Positions 56,468-64,000 of a DNA stretch of 64,000 nt are shown piece by piece. The position numbers were made by a program, and so were the translations under genes. Below the pieces are notes generated by a model. The model ran no database searches and was not told where the DNA came from. It saw only the letters and a program-made list of their open reading frames with translations. The stretch is from NCBI GenBank assembly GCA_963810485.1, contig CAWENQ010000005.1, positions 558,001-622,000 on the forward strand, read 5' to 3'. Numbering within the stretch: the first letter of the stretch is position 1; each line of letters opens with the position of its first letter. Origin of the DNA: DATKFM01 sp963810485. GTDB taxonomy: Bacteria > Pseudomonadota > Alphaproteobacteria > Dongiales > Dongiaceae.

Positions 56468-57083
56468 CTAGCGCGCGACGATGGCGACGGCGGCGCCGGC
56501 CATCACGGTGCCGGTGGTGCGGTTCACCGCCCGCATGGTGCGCGGGCTGGCGATCAGCCGGCGGGCGCTGGCGGCGGCGAGCGCATAGGCCGACAGCACG
56601 GCGCTGAGGATCACGACGATCAGTGCTGCGATCTCGACGAAGCCGACGACGCTAAGGTTTTCCAGATCAATCACCAGCGGCAACAAAGCGAGGAAGAACA
56701 CGATCACCTTCGGGTTGCCCAGGGTGACCGCGAGGCCGCCGAGGAACAGCCGTCCCCTGCCGTCGCTTCGCCGATCAAGCCCGATCTCGGCCTGTTGCGC
56801 CGGCGCGGTCCAGAGCTTCCAGGCGAGATAGAGGAGATAGGCGGCACCGGCATACTTGATAGCCAGGAACAGCACGGCGAAGGTCTGCGCCAGCAGGGCC
56901 AGGCCGGTGGCGGCGATGGTGAACCAGAAGAGATCGCCGACCACGAATCCGGCGATAAAGGCGGGCACGCCGCGCAGGCCGCGGCCGAGCACGCGGGCCA
57001 GTATGGCGGCAATGCCCGGGACCGGGTGAAGCGGTGGCGACCGCATAGGCGGCGCAGAAAGCTAGCAAGCCGGTGGAACCCAT
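56468..57083 (-). CDS. LysE family amino-acid exporter, one apparent frameshift
   Basis: About 204 residues are restored by removing one base in a GGG run near 57015. The protein then runs from MGSTGLLAFCAAYAVATASPG through GIAAILARVLGRGLRGVPAF and FIAGFVVGDLFWFTIAATGLA. It ends with GNPKVIVFFLALLPLVIDLENLSV and RRLIASPRTMRAVNRTTGTV. The SPGPG in helix 1 and GNPKV in helix 3 are family signatures. Such proteins export amino acids or homoserine lactones. The frameshift makes the N-terminal start at 57083 likely. Confidence 0.86.
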
Positions 57084-57271
57084 CGGTGACTTCCCGGTTA
57101 GAATTTCAGGTCAGCAAACGGGGCGGAGTGATGCCGCGCCCGGTCCGGTCTGTCCAGCCCCTCTGTTCAGAAACGATACAGCGGGGCGTAAATTTGTCAT
57201 GGAGAGCAGGGGTGCCCTCGGGCACAATTGGCAAGGCTGGCCAGGAAGTCTGGGAAAAACAGGAGATCGAA

Positions 57272-57610
57272 ATGAAACGCAAGACGATCGTGTGGATGGC
57301 GGCGGTTTCGGCTTTGACACTCATGGCATCGGCGCCGGTTTTCGCCAAAGGTGAAGGCGCCCGCAGTCATACCCGGAGCACGGTGACGGATGCGACCGGC
57401 ACGGCTCTGGCAAAGGCCAAGGCATCGTGCAAGGGAGCCTGCTCGACATCGGCGCGCACCTCGGCGGAAGTCACGACGACGGGCACGAACACGAACGCCA
57501 ATGGCATCAGCGTCAGCATTTCGACAGGCGGCACCAGCGGCAGCACGATGTCGTCGGGAACGGTCTCCAACAGTGTCTCCGGCAACAGCACGACGACGGG
57601 CAGTCCGTAG
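57272..57610 (+). CDS. small exported Ser/Thr/Gly-rich protein
   Basis: This encodes 112 residues from ATG 57272, which has an AGGAG ribosome-binding sequence seven bases upstream. A signal peptide (MKRKTIVWMAAVSALTLMASAP, likely cleaved after VFA) precedes a low-complexity mature part. That part has two Cys in ASCKGACST and then a run of Thr, Ser, Gly and Asn. No known domain is seen. It converges with the MocR gene. The function is unknown, but the strong ribosome-binding site and signal peptide argue for a real secreted protein. Confidence 0.7.
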   Translation: MKRKTIVWMAAVSALTLMASAPVFAKGEGARSHTRSTVTDATGTALAKAKASCKGACSTSARTSAEVTTTGTNTNANGISVSISTGGTSGSTMSSGTVSNSVSGNSTTTGSP

Positions 57611-57627
57611 GTCAGGCGCTAGCGGCA

Positions 57628-59178
57628 CTACCGCTTCAACTGGCGGCGGATGATTTCGCCCAGCAGCTTCAAGCCGGGCTCGATGCGGTCGACTGGGATC
57701 GACGAGAAGCCAAGACGGAAATGGTTGCGTGGCAGGCCGTCAATCAAATTGCCGGCGCTCGGCGCTTTCTTGCCCTTTGCCAAGGGCTGCCAGGTCGTGC
57801 CCATGAAGTGCACATCGCCGGGTTCGATCAGGATGCCCTCGATGGCGGCGAGGCGTTCGGTCTCGCGGGCGTCCAGCGTCTTCGGCCCTTCGATCCAATA
57901 GGCGGTGCCGCCGATCGACGGCCAAACCTTGCATTGCGGCAGATGCCGGATGAGCGCGTCGCGCATCACCTGCCAGCGCTCGCGATAGGCGTGGGACAGC
58001 CGCCGCATCAGGGAGTCATGATGACCGCGGGACAGGAACAGCGCGACGGTGCGTTGATTGTTGGCCGGCGGATGACGCAGCATCAAGCGGCGTAGCGCGC
58101 GCGCTTCGCGGATCAGATCGCGCGGGCCGACCATGTAGCCCATGCGCAAGCCCGGGGCGAGCGTCTTGGACAGGCTGGCAAGGAAAATCACCCGGCCGCT
58201 ATCGTCGAGCGATTTCAACGCCGGGTGCGGCGGACCCACATGGTTGATCTCGCTCTCATAGTCATCTTCGATCAGGACGAAGTCGTCGGCCTTGGCGCGG
58301 GTCAGCAGGGCTTCGCGGCGCTCCAGCGGCATGTTGACGGTGGTCGGGAACTGATGGCTGGGCGTCACATGCACGTAGTCGCAGCCCTTGAGCTCCGGGC
58401 CGATCACAATCCCATTAGCATCCAGCGGCAACGGGCGCAGCTTCGAGGTGCGCAGGGCGAAGATGTTCCGTGCATCGGCATAGCCCGGCTCCTCGATGCC
58501 GACCGTGGTTTCGCCATTCACCAGCAACGCCGCCAGCAGATAGAGCGCATGCTGCGCACCGACGGTGACCAGGATCTCGTCGGGCGCCACGCGCACGCCA
58601 CGCCGCGGCAGCAGCCGGGTGCGGATCTGCTCCACCAGCAGGGAATCGTCGAGGGTGAAGTGATCGGTGCACCAGTCGCGCACGGCATCGACGCTGAGCG
58701 CCTGGCGCGAGCATTCGCGCCATTCGCTGAGCGGGAATAGCGCCGGGTCCACCTGGCCGTAGATGAAGGGATAGCGGAAAGCCTGCCAATCCCCGGGTTT
58801 CACGACGTTCCGCTGCCCGGTCGGCGTCACCTTGAAGCGGTGCCGCCAGTCCGGTCCGGCATCGTTGGCGGCGGGTTCCGATGGCGCGGTGCGGCCGACA
58901 GCGCGGCCGGCCTGCACGCTGCCGGTCAGGATCTCGCCATTGACGAAATAGCCGCGCCGCTCATGGGCGACCAGGAAGCCCTCGGCGACCAGGTCCTGAT
59001 AAGCGAGGGCGACGGTATTACGGGCTACGTCAAGCGTTTCCGCCAGCTTGCGGCTGGAGGGCAACGGGCTGCCGGCAGGGATTTGCCCTTGCAGAATCGC
59101 TGATACCAGCATCTCCCGCAGCTGCATTTGCAGCGAGGATTTGCCGTCTCGGCGGAGGTGGAAAAGGGCGTCGCGCAT
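57628..59178 (-). CDS. MocR/PdxR-type GntR regulator with aminotransferase domain
   Basis: This encodes 516 residues from ATG 59178. The frame is open to 59271 and the true start could be slightly upstream. The N-terminal GntR winged helix has AGSPLPSSRKLAETLDVARNTVALAYQDLVAEGFL, followed by a linker and an aminotransferase class I-like PLP domain. In that domain, EILVTVGAQHALYLLAALLV, IEEPGYADARNIF and LASLSKTLAPGLRMGYM hold the PLP Lys. MocR regulators sense PLP or amines and often lie next to the genes they control. Here it is divergent from the ABC operon at 59317, across 138 bp. Confidence 0.9.
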   Translation of the reverse strand: MRDALFHLRRDGKSSLQMQLREMLVSAILQGQIPAGSPLPSSRKLAETLDVARNTVALAYQDLVAEGFLVAHERRGYFVNGEILTGSVQAGRAVGRTAPSEPAANDAGPDWRHRFKVTPTGQRNVVKPGDWQAFRYPFIYGQVDPALFPLSEWRECSRQALSVDAVRDWCTDHFTLDDSLLVEQIRTRLLPRRGVRVAPDEILVTVGAQHALYLLAALLVNGETTVGIEEPGYADARNIFALRTSKLRPLPLDANGIVIGPELKGCDYVHVTPSHQFPTTVNMPLERREALLTRAKADDFVLIEDDYESEINHVGPPHPALKSLDDSGRVIFLASLSKTLAPGLRMGYMVGPRDLIREARALRRLMLRHPPANNQRTVALFLSRGHHDSLMRRLSHAYRERWQVMRDALIRHLPQCKVWPSIGGTAYWIEGPKTLDARETERLAAIEGILIEPGDVHFMGTTWQPLAKGKKAPSAGNLIDGLPRNHFRLGFSSIPVDRIEPGLKLLGEIIRRQLKR

Positions 59179-59316
59179 CTTTCCCGGGGGCAGGGGTCGC
59201 TTGACAATGGAAGCGCCCCACAAGAGAGTCAATCGGCGGTATGTAACAAATCCGCAGCAGAGCGGTAACACTCCACCCCTAGATTGCGCCCTGCTAAAAA
59301 CAACTGGGAGGTATTT
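59179..59316. promoter_or_regulatory. divergent promoter region with GCGGTAnnnAAC-like repeats
   Basis: Between the MocR start and the binding-protein start, GCGGT occurs at 59236-59240 (followed by ATGTAACA) and at 59262-59266 (followed by AACAC), 26 bp apart. A CCGC-AGCAGA-GCGG inverted repeat overlaps the second. Direct repeats are typical of MocR operators. No -35/-10 pair was assigned. Confidence 0.5.
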
Positions 59317-60419
59317 ATGAGGTCGAACTGGCTACGCGTCGTTTCCGTGTCCGCCCTGGCGATGGCGGTTTCCACGGGATTTGCCTCGGCGCAATCGGAT
59401 GAACTGATCGCCGCCGCCAAGGCGGAAGGCGAGCTGACGATCATCGCCGTGCCCCATGACTGGTGCGGCTATGGCGCCGTCATCGAAAGCTTCAATGCGA
59501 AATACGGCCTGAAGCTGAACGAGCTCAATCCGGACGCCGGCTCCGGCGACGAGATCGAGGCGATCAAGGCCAACAAAGGCAATATGGGCCCGCAGGCGCC
59601 CGACGTGATCGATGTGGGTCTGTCGCTTCGGGCCGTCCTCGAAGGCCGAAGGGCTGATCCAGCCGTACAAGGTCTCCACCTGGGACAGCATTCCGGACGG
59701 GCAGAAGGATCCGGAAGGCTATTGGTACGGCGACTACTACGGCGTGCTGTCGTTCGAGGTGAACGCCGACCTGGTCCCCAATCTGCCGCAGGATTGGCCG
59801 GACCTGATGAAGCCGGAATATGCCAACATGGTTGCGCTGTCGGGCGATCCCCGGACCTCCAACCAGTCGATCATGACCGTCTTCGCCGCGGGTCTCTCGG
59901 CCACGGGCGGCGATGCCGACAAGGCGGCCGAGGCCGGCCTGAAGTTCTTTGCCGACCTGAACAAGGCCGGCAATTTCGTGCCGGTCGGCGGCGGCACCGC
60001 GCCGCTCGCGCAGGGCACGACGCCGATCACCATCCGCTGGGACTACCTGTCGCTGGCCGACCGCGACACGCTGAATGGCAATCCGAAGGTCGCAGACCAT
60101 CGTGCCGAAGACCGGCATCGTCGCCGGCGTCTATGTCCAGGCGATCAGCGCCTATGCGCCCCATCCGAATGCCGCCAAGCTGTGGATGGAGCATCTCTAT
60201 TCCGACGAAAGCCAGCTGCTCTGGCTGAAGGGCTATTGCCACCCGATCCGGTTCAACGACCTGGTGAAGAACGGCAAGGTTCCGCAGGAACTGCTGGACA
60301 AGCTGCCGCCGGCCGACAACTACGAGAAGGCGCTGTTCCCGACGCTGGAGCAGCAGGGCAAGGCGAAGGAGATCATCACCAAGCAGTGGGACACCGTCGT
60401 CGGCGCCGACGTACAGTAG
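59317..60419 (+). CDS. ABC transporter substrate-binding protein, polyamine type, two apparent frameshifts
   Basis: About 367 residues are recovered by removing single bases near 59626 and 60088. The start at 59317 has a GGGAGG ribosome-binding site seven bases upstream. The signal peptide MRSNWLRVVSVSALAMAVST is Sec type. The protein has IIAVPHDWCGYGAVIESFNA, DVIDVGLS, FGPSSKAEGLIQPYKVSTW, DLMKPEYANMVALSGDPR and IVPKTGIVAGVYVQAISAY. Its fold is that of PotD/iron-type binding proteins. It is followed by hairpins, two permeases and an ATPase. The ligand is unknown. Confidence 0.87.
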
Positions 60420-60454
60420 AAAGCTGCGATCGGCTTAGGGCCGCGCCGTCCGTC

Positions 60455-60525
60455 CGCCGCATAGGCAGATGAGCGGCGCGTCTCTTTTGTGCATGCCGGT
60501 CTTCCCCGCCGTTGCGGCGGGGAAG
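60455..60525 (+). terminator. two hairpins between binding-protein and permease genes
   Basis: Two hairpins lie in the 129-bp gap. At 60455-60478, CGCCGC pairs with GCGGCG over a 12-nt loop and TCTCTTTTG follows, resembling a terminator. At 60501-60525, CTTCCCCGCCG pairs with CGGCGGGGAAG in an 11-bp perfect stem with a 3-nt loop. They probably cause partial termination or stabilise the binding-protein transcript. Confidence 0.75.
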
Positions 60526-60548
60526 GTTCGGGCGTAACGGTCCTTCCC

Positions 60549-61451
60549 ATGGCCCAGCAATCCGATATCGCCCTCGCAGCACCCGCCGGTGCTCCGCCCA
60601 GGCTGGGACAGATCTCCTGGGCCTGGATCGGCGTTGCGCCATTCTTTGTCTTTGCTCTTCTGTTCCTGATCATGCCGACCGGATTTCTATTCGTCGGCAG
60701 CTTTCAGGATGCCGACGGCAATTTCACGCTGAACAATCTGGTCAATTTGACCCAGCCGCTGATCCTCAATGCCTATTGGATCAGCATCAAGGTCAGCGTC
60801 ATCTCGGCCATTCTCGGCGCCACCGTCGGATTTTTTCTGTGCTATGCCGCCGTCATGGGCGGATTGCCGCGCTGGCTGCGGTCCATCGTGATGACGTTTT
60901 CAGGCGTCGCATCGAACTTCGCCGGCGTGCCGCTGGCCTTCGCCTTCCTCGCAGCACTTGGCCCCCAGGGCCTGGTGACGAAGCTGTTCATCGACTATTT
61001 CGATTTCAGCCTCTACCGGTCGGGCTTCCGCGTTGTCAGCACCTGGGGCCTGATTCTCGCTTATCTCTATTTCCAGATTCCGCTGATGGTGCTGATCCTG
61101 GCGCCGGCGCTGGACGGTCTGAAGCGGGAATGGCGCGAGGCTTCGGCAATTCTCGGCGCCAGCAGCTGGCAATACTGGCGCTATGTGGCGCTGCCGGTGC
61201 TGTGGCCGAGCCTGCTGGGCGCGACGATCCTCTTGTTCGCCAACGCCTTCGGCGCCATCGCAACGGCCTATGCCTTGACCGGCAGCTTGCTGAATCTCGT
61301 GACGATCCAGCTCTACGCGCAGATCCGCGGCGACGTGCTGCATGACCAGAATCTCGGCTATGCCCTGGCGTTCGGCATGATCCTGATCACCGGATTGTCC
61401 AACGGCGCCTATATCTGGCTGCGGGCGCGCAGCGACCGGTGGTTGCGATGA
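60549..61451 (+). CDS. ABC transporter permease (PotB-like)
   Basis: This encodes 300 residues from ATG 60549, with a soluble N-terminus of about 25 residues followed by six membrane helices. The EAA loop is REASAILGASSWQYWRYVALPVLWPS, and FQIPLMVLILAPALDGL precedes it. It partners the permease at 61448, overlapping it by four bases. The longer frame of the plus strand begins at 60489 but is not protein-like before 60549. Confidence 0.92.
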   Translation: MAQQSDIALAAPAGAPPRLGQISWAWIGVAPFFVFALLFLIMPTGFLFVGSFQDADGNFTLNNLVNLTQPLILNAYWISIKVSVISAILGATVGFFLCYAAVMGGLPRWLRSIVMTFSGVASNFAGVPLAFAFLAALGPQGLVTKLFIDYFDFSLYRSGFRVVSTWGLILAYLYFQIPLMVLILAPALDGLKREWREASAILGASSWQYWRYVALPVLWPSLLGATILLFANAFGAIATAYALTGSLLNLVTIQLYAQIRGDVLHDQNLGYALAFGMILITGLSNGAYIWLRARSDRWLR

Positions 61452-62236
61452 AAACCTCCAAGATCGGCCCGTGGGTCGCGATCACCATCGGCATGCTCTA
61501 TTTCATCGTGCCGCTGATCGCCACGTTCGAATTCTCGATGCGCATGCGCAAGGGCGAGTACAGCCTCGACGCCTACGGCGTCGTCCTCGGCGACCCGCGC
61601 TTTCAGGCGAGCTTCCTCTATTCGACGGGCCAAGCGCTGGCGACAATTATCGTTGGCGTGCTGCTCGTCGTGCCCACCTCCTACTGGATTCAACTCCGGC
61701 TGCCCCGGTTGCGCGGTATCGTCGAGTTCCTTACCTTGCTGCCGCTGGTGATCCCGGCGATCTGTCTCGTGTTCGGATATCTGCGCCTCTACAACAGCTC
61801 GTCATGGCTGCCGATGACCGGCAGCGACCGCACGACCGATTTACTGCTGATGTTCAGCTATGTCGCGCTGGCTCTGCCTTACATGTATCGCGCCGTGGAC
61901 ACCGGCATGCGGGCGATCGATGTGCGGACGCTGACGGAAGCGGCGGAGAGTCTGGGCGCAAAGTGGCCGACGATCCTCTTCCGTGTTATCTTTCCTAACG
62001 TCCGCATCGCCATTCTCAGCGGCGCATTTCTCACCTTCGCCACGGTCATAGGCGAGTTCACCATGGCGAGCTTGCTCGACCGGCCGGCCTTCGGCCCCTA
62101 TCTGCAGCTCATCGGCGCCAACCGCGCCTATGAGCCGGCAGCGCTGGCGATCATGGCCTTCGTCATCACCTGGGCCTGTATGGGCGTCATTCAACTCTTC
62201 GGACGCAGCGCGCAAGGCGCAGCGCTCAAGCTGTAA
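61448..62236 (+). CDS. ABC transporter permease (PotC-like)
   Basis: This encodes 262 residues from ATG 61448, overlapping the previous stop. It has six helices, with the EAA loop TEAAESLGAKWPTILFRVIFPNVRI in the last cytoplasmic segment and AVDTGMRAIDVRTL before it. It forms the import channel with the upstream permease, and the ATPase follows after 17 bp. Confidence 0.93.
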   Translation: MKTSKIGPWVAITIGMLYFIVPLIATFEFSMRMRKGEYSLDAYGVVLGDPRFQASFLYSTGQALATIIVGVLLVVPTSYWIQLRLPRLRGIVEFLTLLPLVIPAICLVFGYLRLYNSSSWLPMTGSDRTTDLLLMFSYVALALPYMYRAVDTGMRAIDVRTLTEAAESLGAKWPTILFRVIFPNVRIAILSGAFLTFATVIGEFTMASLLDRPAFGPYLQLIGANRAYEPAALAIMAFVITWACMGVIQLFGRSAQGAALKL

Positions 62237-62253
62237 GCGCGCAGGGAACAATC

Positions 62254-63327
62254 ATGTCATTCCTCAAGATCGAGAATCTCCGCAAGTCCTTCGGCGCCAA
62301 CCAAGTGGTGGAGCATTTCGATCTCAGCGTGGCGCGCGGCGAGTTCGTTTCCTTCCTCGGGCCCAGCGGCTGCGGCAAGACAACGACGCTGCGCATGGTC
62401 GCCGGGTTCGAGACGCCGACATCGGGCAGCATCAAGATCGACGGCCAGGAAGTCACCCATCTGCGGCCGAACCAGCGCAAGGTCGGCATGGTGTTCCAGT
62501 CCTATGCGCTGTTTCCCAATATGACCGTGGCGCAGAACGTCGCCTTCGGCCTGAAGGTCGCCAACCGGCCGGCGGCGGAGGTCGCTGCGCGGGTCGAGGA
62601 GATGCTGAACCTGATCAAGCTGCCGAAGCTGGGCGGCCGCTATCCGTTCCAGCTTTCCGGCGGGCAGCAGCAGCGCGTGGCGCTGGCGCGGGCGCTGGCG
62701 ATCAAGCCGCAGGTGCTGCTGCTGGACGAGCCGCTGTCGGCGCTGGACGCCAAGATCCGCGTCTCGCTGCGCGAGGAGATCCGCGCCGTGCAGCGTCAGC
62801 TCGGCATCACCACCGTCTACGTGACCCACGATCAGGAAGAAGCGCTGTCGATGTCTGATCGCATCGTGGTGATGAACGAAGGCCGGGTCGAGCAGATCGG
62901 CCAACCCTTCGAGATCTACAATCAGCCGCGCACGCGCTTCGTCGCGTCGTTCGTCGGTACGCTGAACATTCTCCGTGGGAAGGTCATCGACGCCGCCGGT
63001 GGGCGCATCGAGGTCGACGGGCAGGAGATCATCGCCGCGCGCGGCATTCCCGACGGCCGCGCCGGCGAGACCCGCTCGGTGGCGCTGCGGCCGGAGGCGG
63101 CGTCGCTGGAGGATCGCGGCAACGGCGCCAACCGGCTGCGCGGTTCGATCGAGGAAGTCAGCTTCCTGGGTTCGGTGGTCCGCATCCGCGTACGCTTCAA
63201 GGACAATGCCATCTCGCTCGACACCTTCAACAATCCGGGCGTGGCGCCGCCCCAGCGCGGCCAGCCGGCCGATGTCACCTTCGCGCGCGAAGATCTGCTG
63301 GTCCTGAGCGGGCCGGAACCGTCCTAG
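62254..63327 (+). CDS. ABC transporter ATP-binding protein (PotA-like)
   Basis: This encodes 357 residues. The Walker A is GPSGCGKTT at residues 36-44. The signature LSGGQQQRVALARAL and Walker B VLLLDEPLSALDAKIR follow, with the H-loop at VYVTHDQEEALSM. The C-terminal TOBE domain (about 270-357) is like PotA and other polyamine or iron ATPases. It is the only ABC ATPase in the window, so it may also energise the ATPase-less importer at 33489-36351. Confidence 0.95.
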   Translation: MSFLKIENLRKSFGANQVVEHFDLSVARGEFVSFLGPSGCGKTTTLRMVAGFETPTSGSIKIDGQEVTHLRPNQRKVGMVFQSYALFPNMTVAQNVAFGLKVANRPAAEVAARVEEMLNLIKLPKLGGRYPFQLSGGQQQRVALARALAIKPQVLLLDEPLSALDAKIRVSLREEIRAVQRQLGITTVYVTHDQEEALSMSDRIVVMNEGRVEQIGQPFEIYNQPRTRFVASFVGTLNILRGKVIDAAGGRIEVDGQEIIAARGIPDGRAGETRSVALRPEAASLEDRGNGANRLRGSIEEVSFLGSVVRIRVRFKDNAISLDTFNNPGVAPPQRGQPADVTFAREDLLVLSGPEPS

Positions 63328-63725
63328 CGGCAATTTCGAAGCGGCGGAAAAGATCGCGTAATGCCTTGAAAAGATGGCGGCTGCGCGGAATCTCAAAACC
63401 TGCTGAAGATTAGGTCCCGCCCGACGCCGATATCTGGTCCTAGGTACCGAACGGATACCGGCTACGATGCGGCCTGGCAGGCTTTTCCAGGGAGCGGGAA
63501 GCCGGGGCATGCGCGCCGGCTGGGACGTGGCAAATCAGGGGTTGGAGGGCCTTGGCGGTCGGTTATATTCTGGCGCGGCAGGGCTGGGCCAAAGGCGCGT
63601 AATTCGGACGGTTTGCCGGCGTCTGTAACACAGACGTAGCGGAATCGACGTATACGCCTTTATCATTCAATTCCATATTCGGATCACCCCTCATCACACC
63701 AAGGTTGCAACCAGGGAGCTAAACA
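63328..63725. promoter_or_regulatory. intergenic region with an operator-like palindrome
   Basis: About 400 bp separate the ATPase and the next binding-protein gene. CGTCTGTAACACAGACG at 63620-63636 is a palindrome with 7-bp arms and a 3-nt centre, a possible operator. An AT-rich stretch follows at 63655-63690. No gene or RNA was recognised. Confidence 0.5.
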
Positions 63726-64000
63726 ATGGCCAACAAGACCAAAGCACAACTTGAGACGGAGGCAACGCTGCTGGCGGCGCGCAATTTCTCGCGGCGCGTC
63801 ATGCTGAAGCGCTCTGCCGCCGCCGGCGCCGTTCTGGCCGCCGGTCCATGGATCGTGAAGGACGCGTTCTCTTCCTCGGGCGAGCTCACCATCCTCAACT
63901 GGGCGGACGAGCTGCCGGAGCCCGTGCTGCCGAACTTCGAAAAGGCGACGGGCATCAAGGTCAATTCGACTCCGTTCTCCCAGAATGAAGAACAGATCAA
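63726..64000 (+). CDS. ABC substrate-binding protein, PotD-like, Tat signal (3' end outside window)
   Basis: The first 91 residues are visible from ATG 63726, which has a GGGAG ribosome-binding sequence. The twin-Arg motif SRRVMLKRSAAAGAVLAAG near residues 23-41 indicates Tat export. It is followed by ELTILNWADELPEPVLPNFEKATGIKVNS, the usual N-terminal lobe of PotD-like proteins. It lies downstream of the transporter operon after a 398-bp gap with its own likely promoter, so it may be a second ligand-specific binding protein. The gene runs off the window edge. Confidence 0.88.
   Translation, partial: MANKTKAQLETEATLLAARNFSRRVMLKRSAAAGAVLAAGPWIVKDAFSSSGELTILNWADELPEPVLPNFEKATGIKVNSTPFSQNEEQI

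Overview
The window is high-G+C DNA from an alphaproteobacterium, most plausibly a Rhodospirillales-like lineage. The order cannot be fixed from sequence alone. The evidence is a complete division and cell-wall (dcw) cluster in the order mraZ-rsmH-ftsL-ftsI-murE-murF-mraY-murD-ftsW-murG-murC-murB-ddl-ftsQ-ftsA-ftsZ, followed by bamD-recN-ligA. FtsZ has a long Pro/Gln-rich linker, MurE carries the meso-diaminopimelate-type DNPR motif, and a bacterial type A RNase P RNA lies just upstream of mraZ.

Layout. 1-3.97 kb: an NnrS-family membrane protein (cut by the window edge), a small membrane protein, a GNAT acetyltransferase, a small membrane-anchored protein, a 57-codon duplicate of the GNAT C-terminus, and copy A of a dispersed nested inverted repeat. 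3.97-27.6 kb: the ligA-recN-bamD and dcw clusters, all on the minus strand. Many dcw genes overlap by the four bases ATGA, an operator array for MraZ lies upstream, and a hairpin terminator follows ftsZ. 27.9-31 kb: rnpB, an AmpD-like amidase, a DMT transporter and a DjlA-like co-chaperone. 31-37.1 kb: two paralogous enolase-superfamily enzymes divergent from an ABC importer (binding protein and two permeases, no ATPase) plus a short-chain dehydrogenase. 37.2-44.5 kb: a small zinc-ribbon protein, a fused HyuA-HyuB 5-oxoprolinase, a coiled-coil protein, a methyltransferase, OsmC and an EgtD-like histidine methyltransferase. 44.5-48.8 kb: a kynureninase-like enzyme with tryptophan 2,3-dioxygenase, a DUF1989 protein, a TauE/SafE exporter and an ASCH protein. 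48.8-51.9 kb: ackA and xsc, a sulfoacetaldehyde-to-acetate module with repeat copy B between the two genes. 52.4-57.6 kb: small accessory proteins and transporters. 57.6-64 kb: a MocR regulator divergent from a polyamine-type ABC operon, and the start of a further binding protein.

How the genes work together. The dcw products make lipid-linked peptidoglycan precursor (MurB-F, Ddl, MraY, MurG) and assemble the divisome (FtsZAQLWI). Xsc and AckA together would convert sulfoacetaldehyde to acetate plus ATP and release sulfite, which the nearby TauE-family protein could export. Two ABC import systems each have a strong hairpin between the binding-protein gene and the first permease gene, which suggests the binding protein is made in excess.

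Sequence quality. Six genes (murD, the oxoprolinase, egtD, xsc, a LysE exporter and one binding protein) contain nine apparent single-base insertions in total. The essential murD is hit twice, so sequencing or assembly error is the simplest explanation. These genes are annotated across the shifts. I saw no tRNA, rRNA operon, insertion sequence, prophage or CRISPR array.
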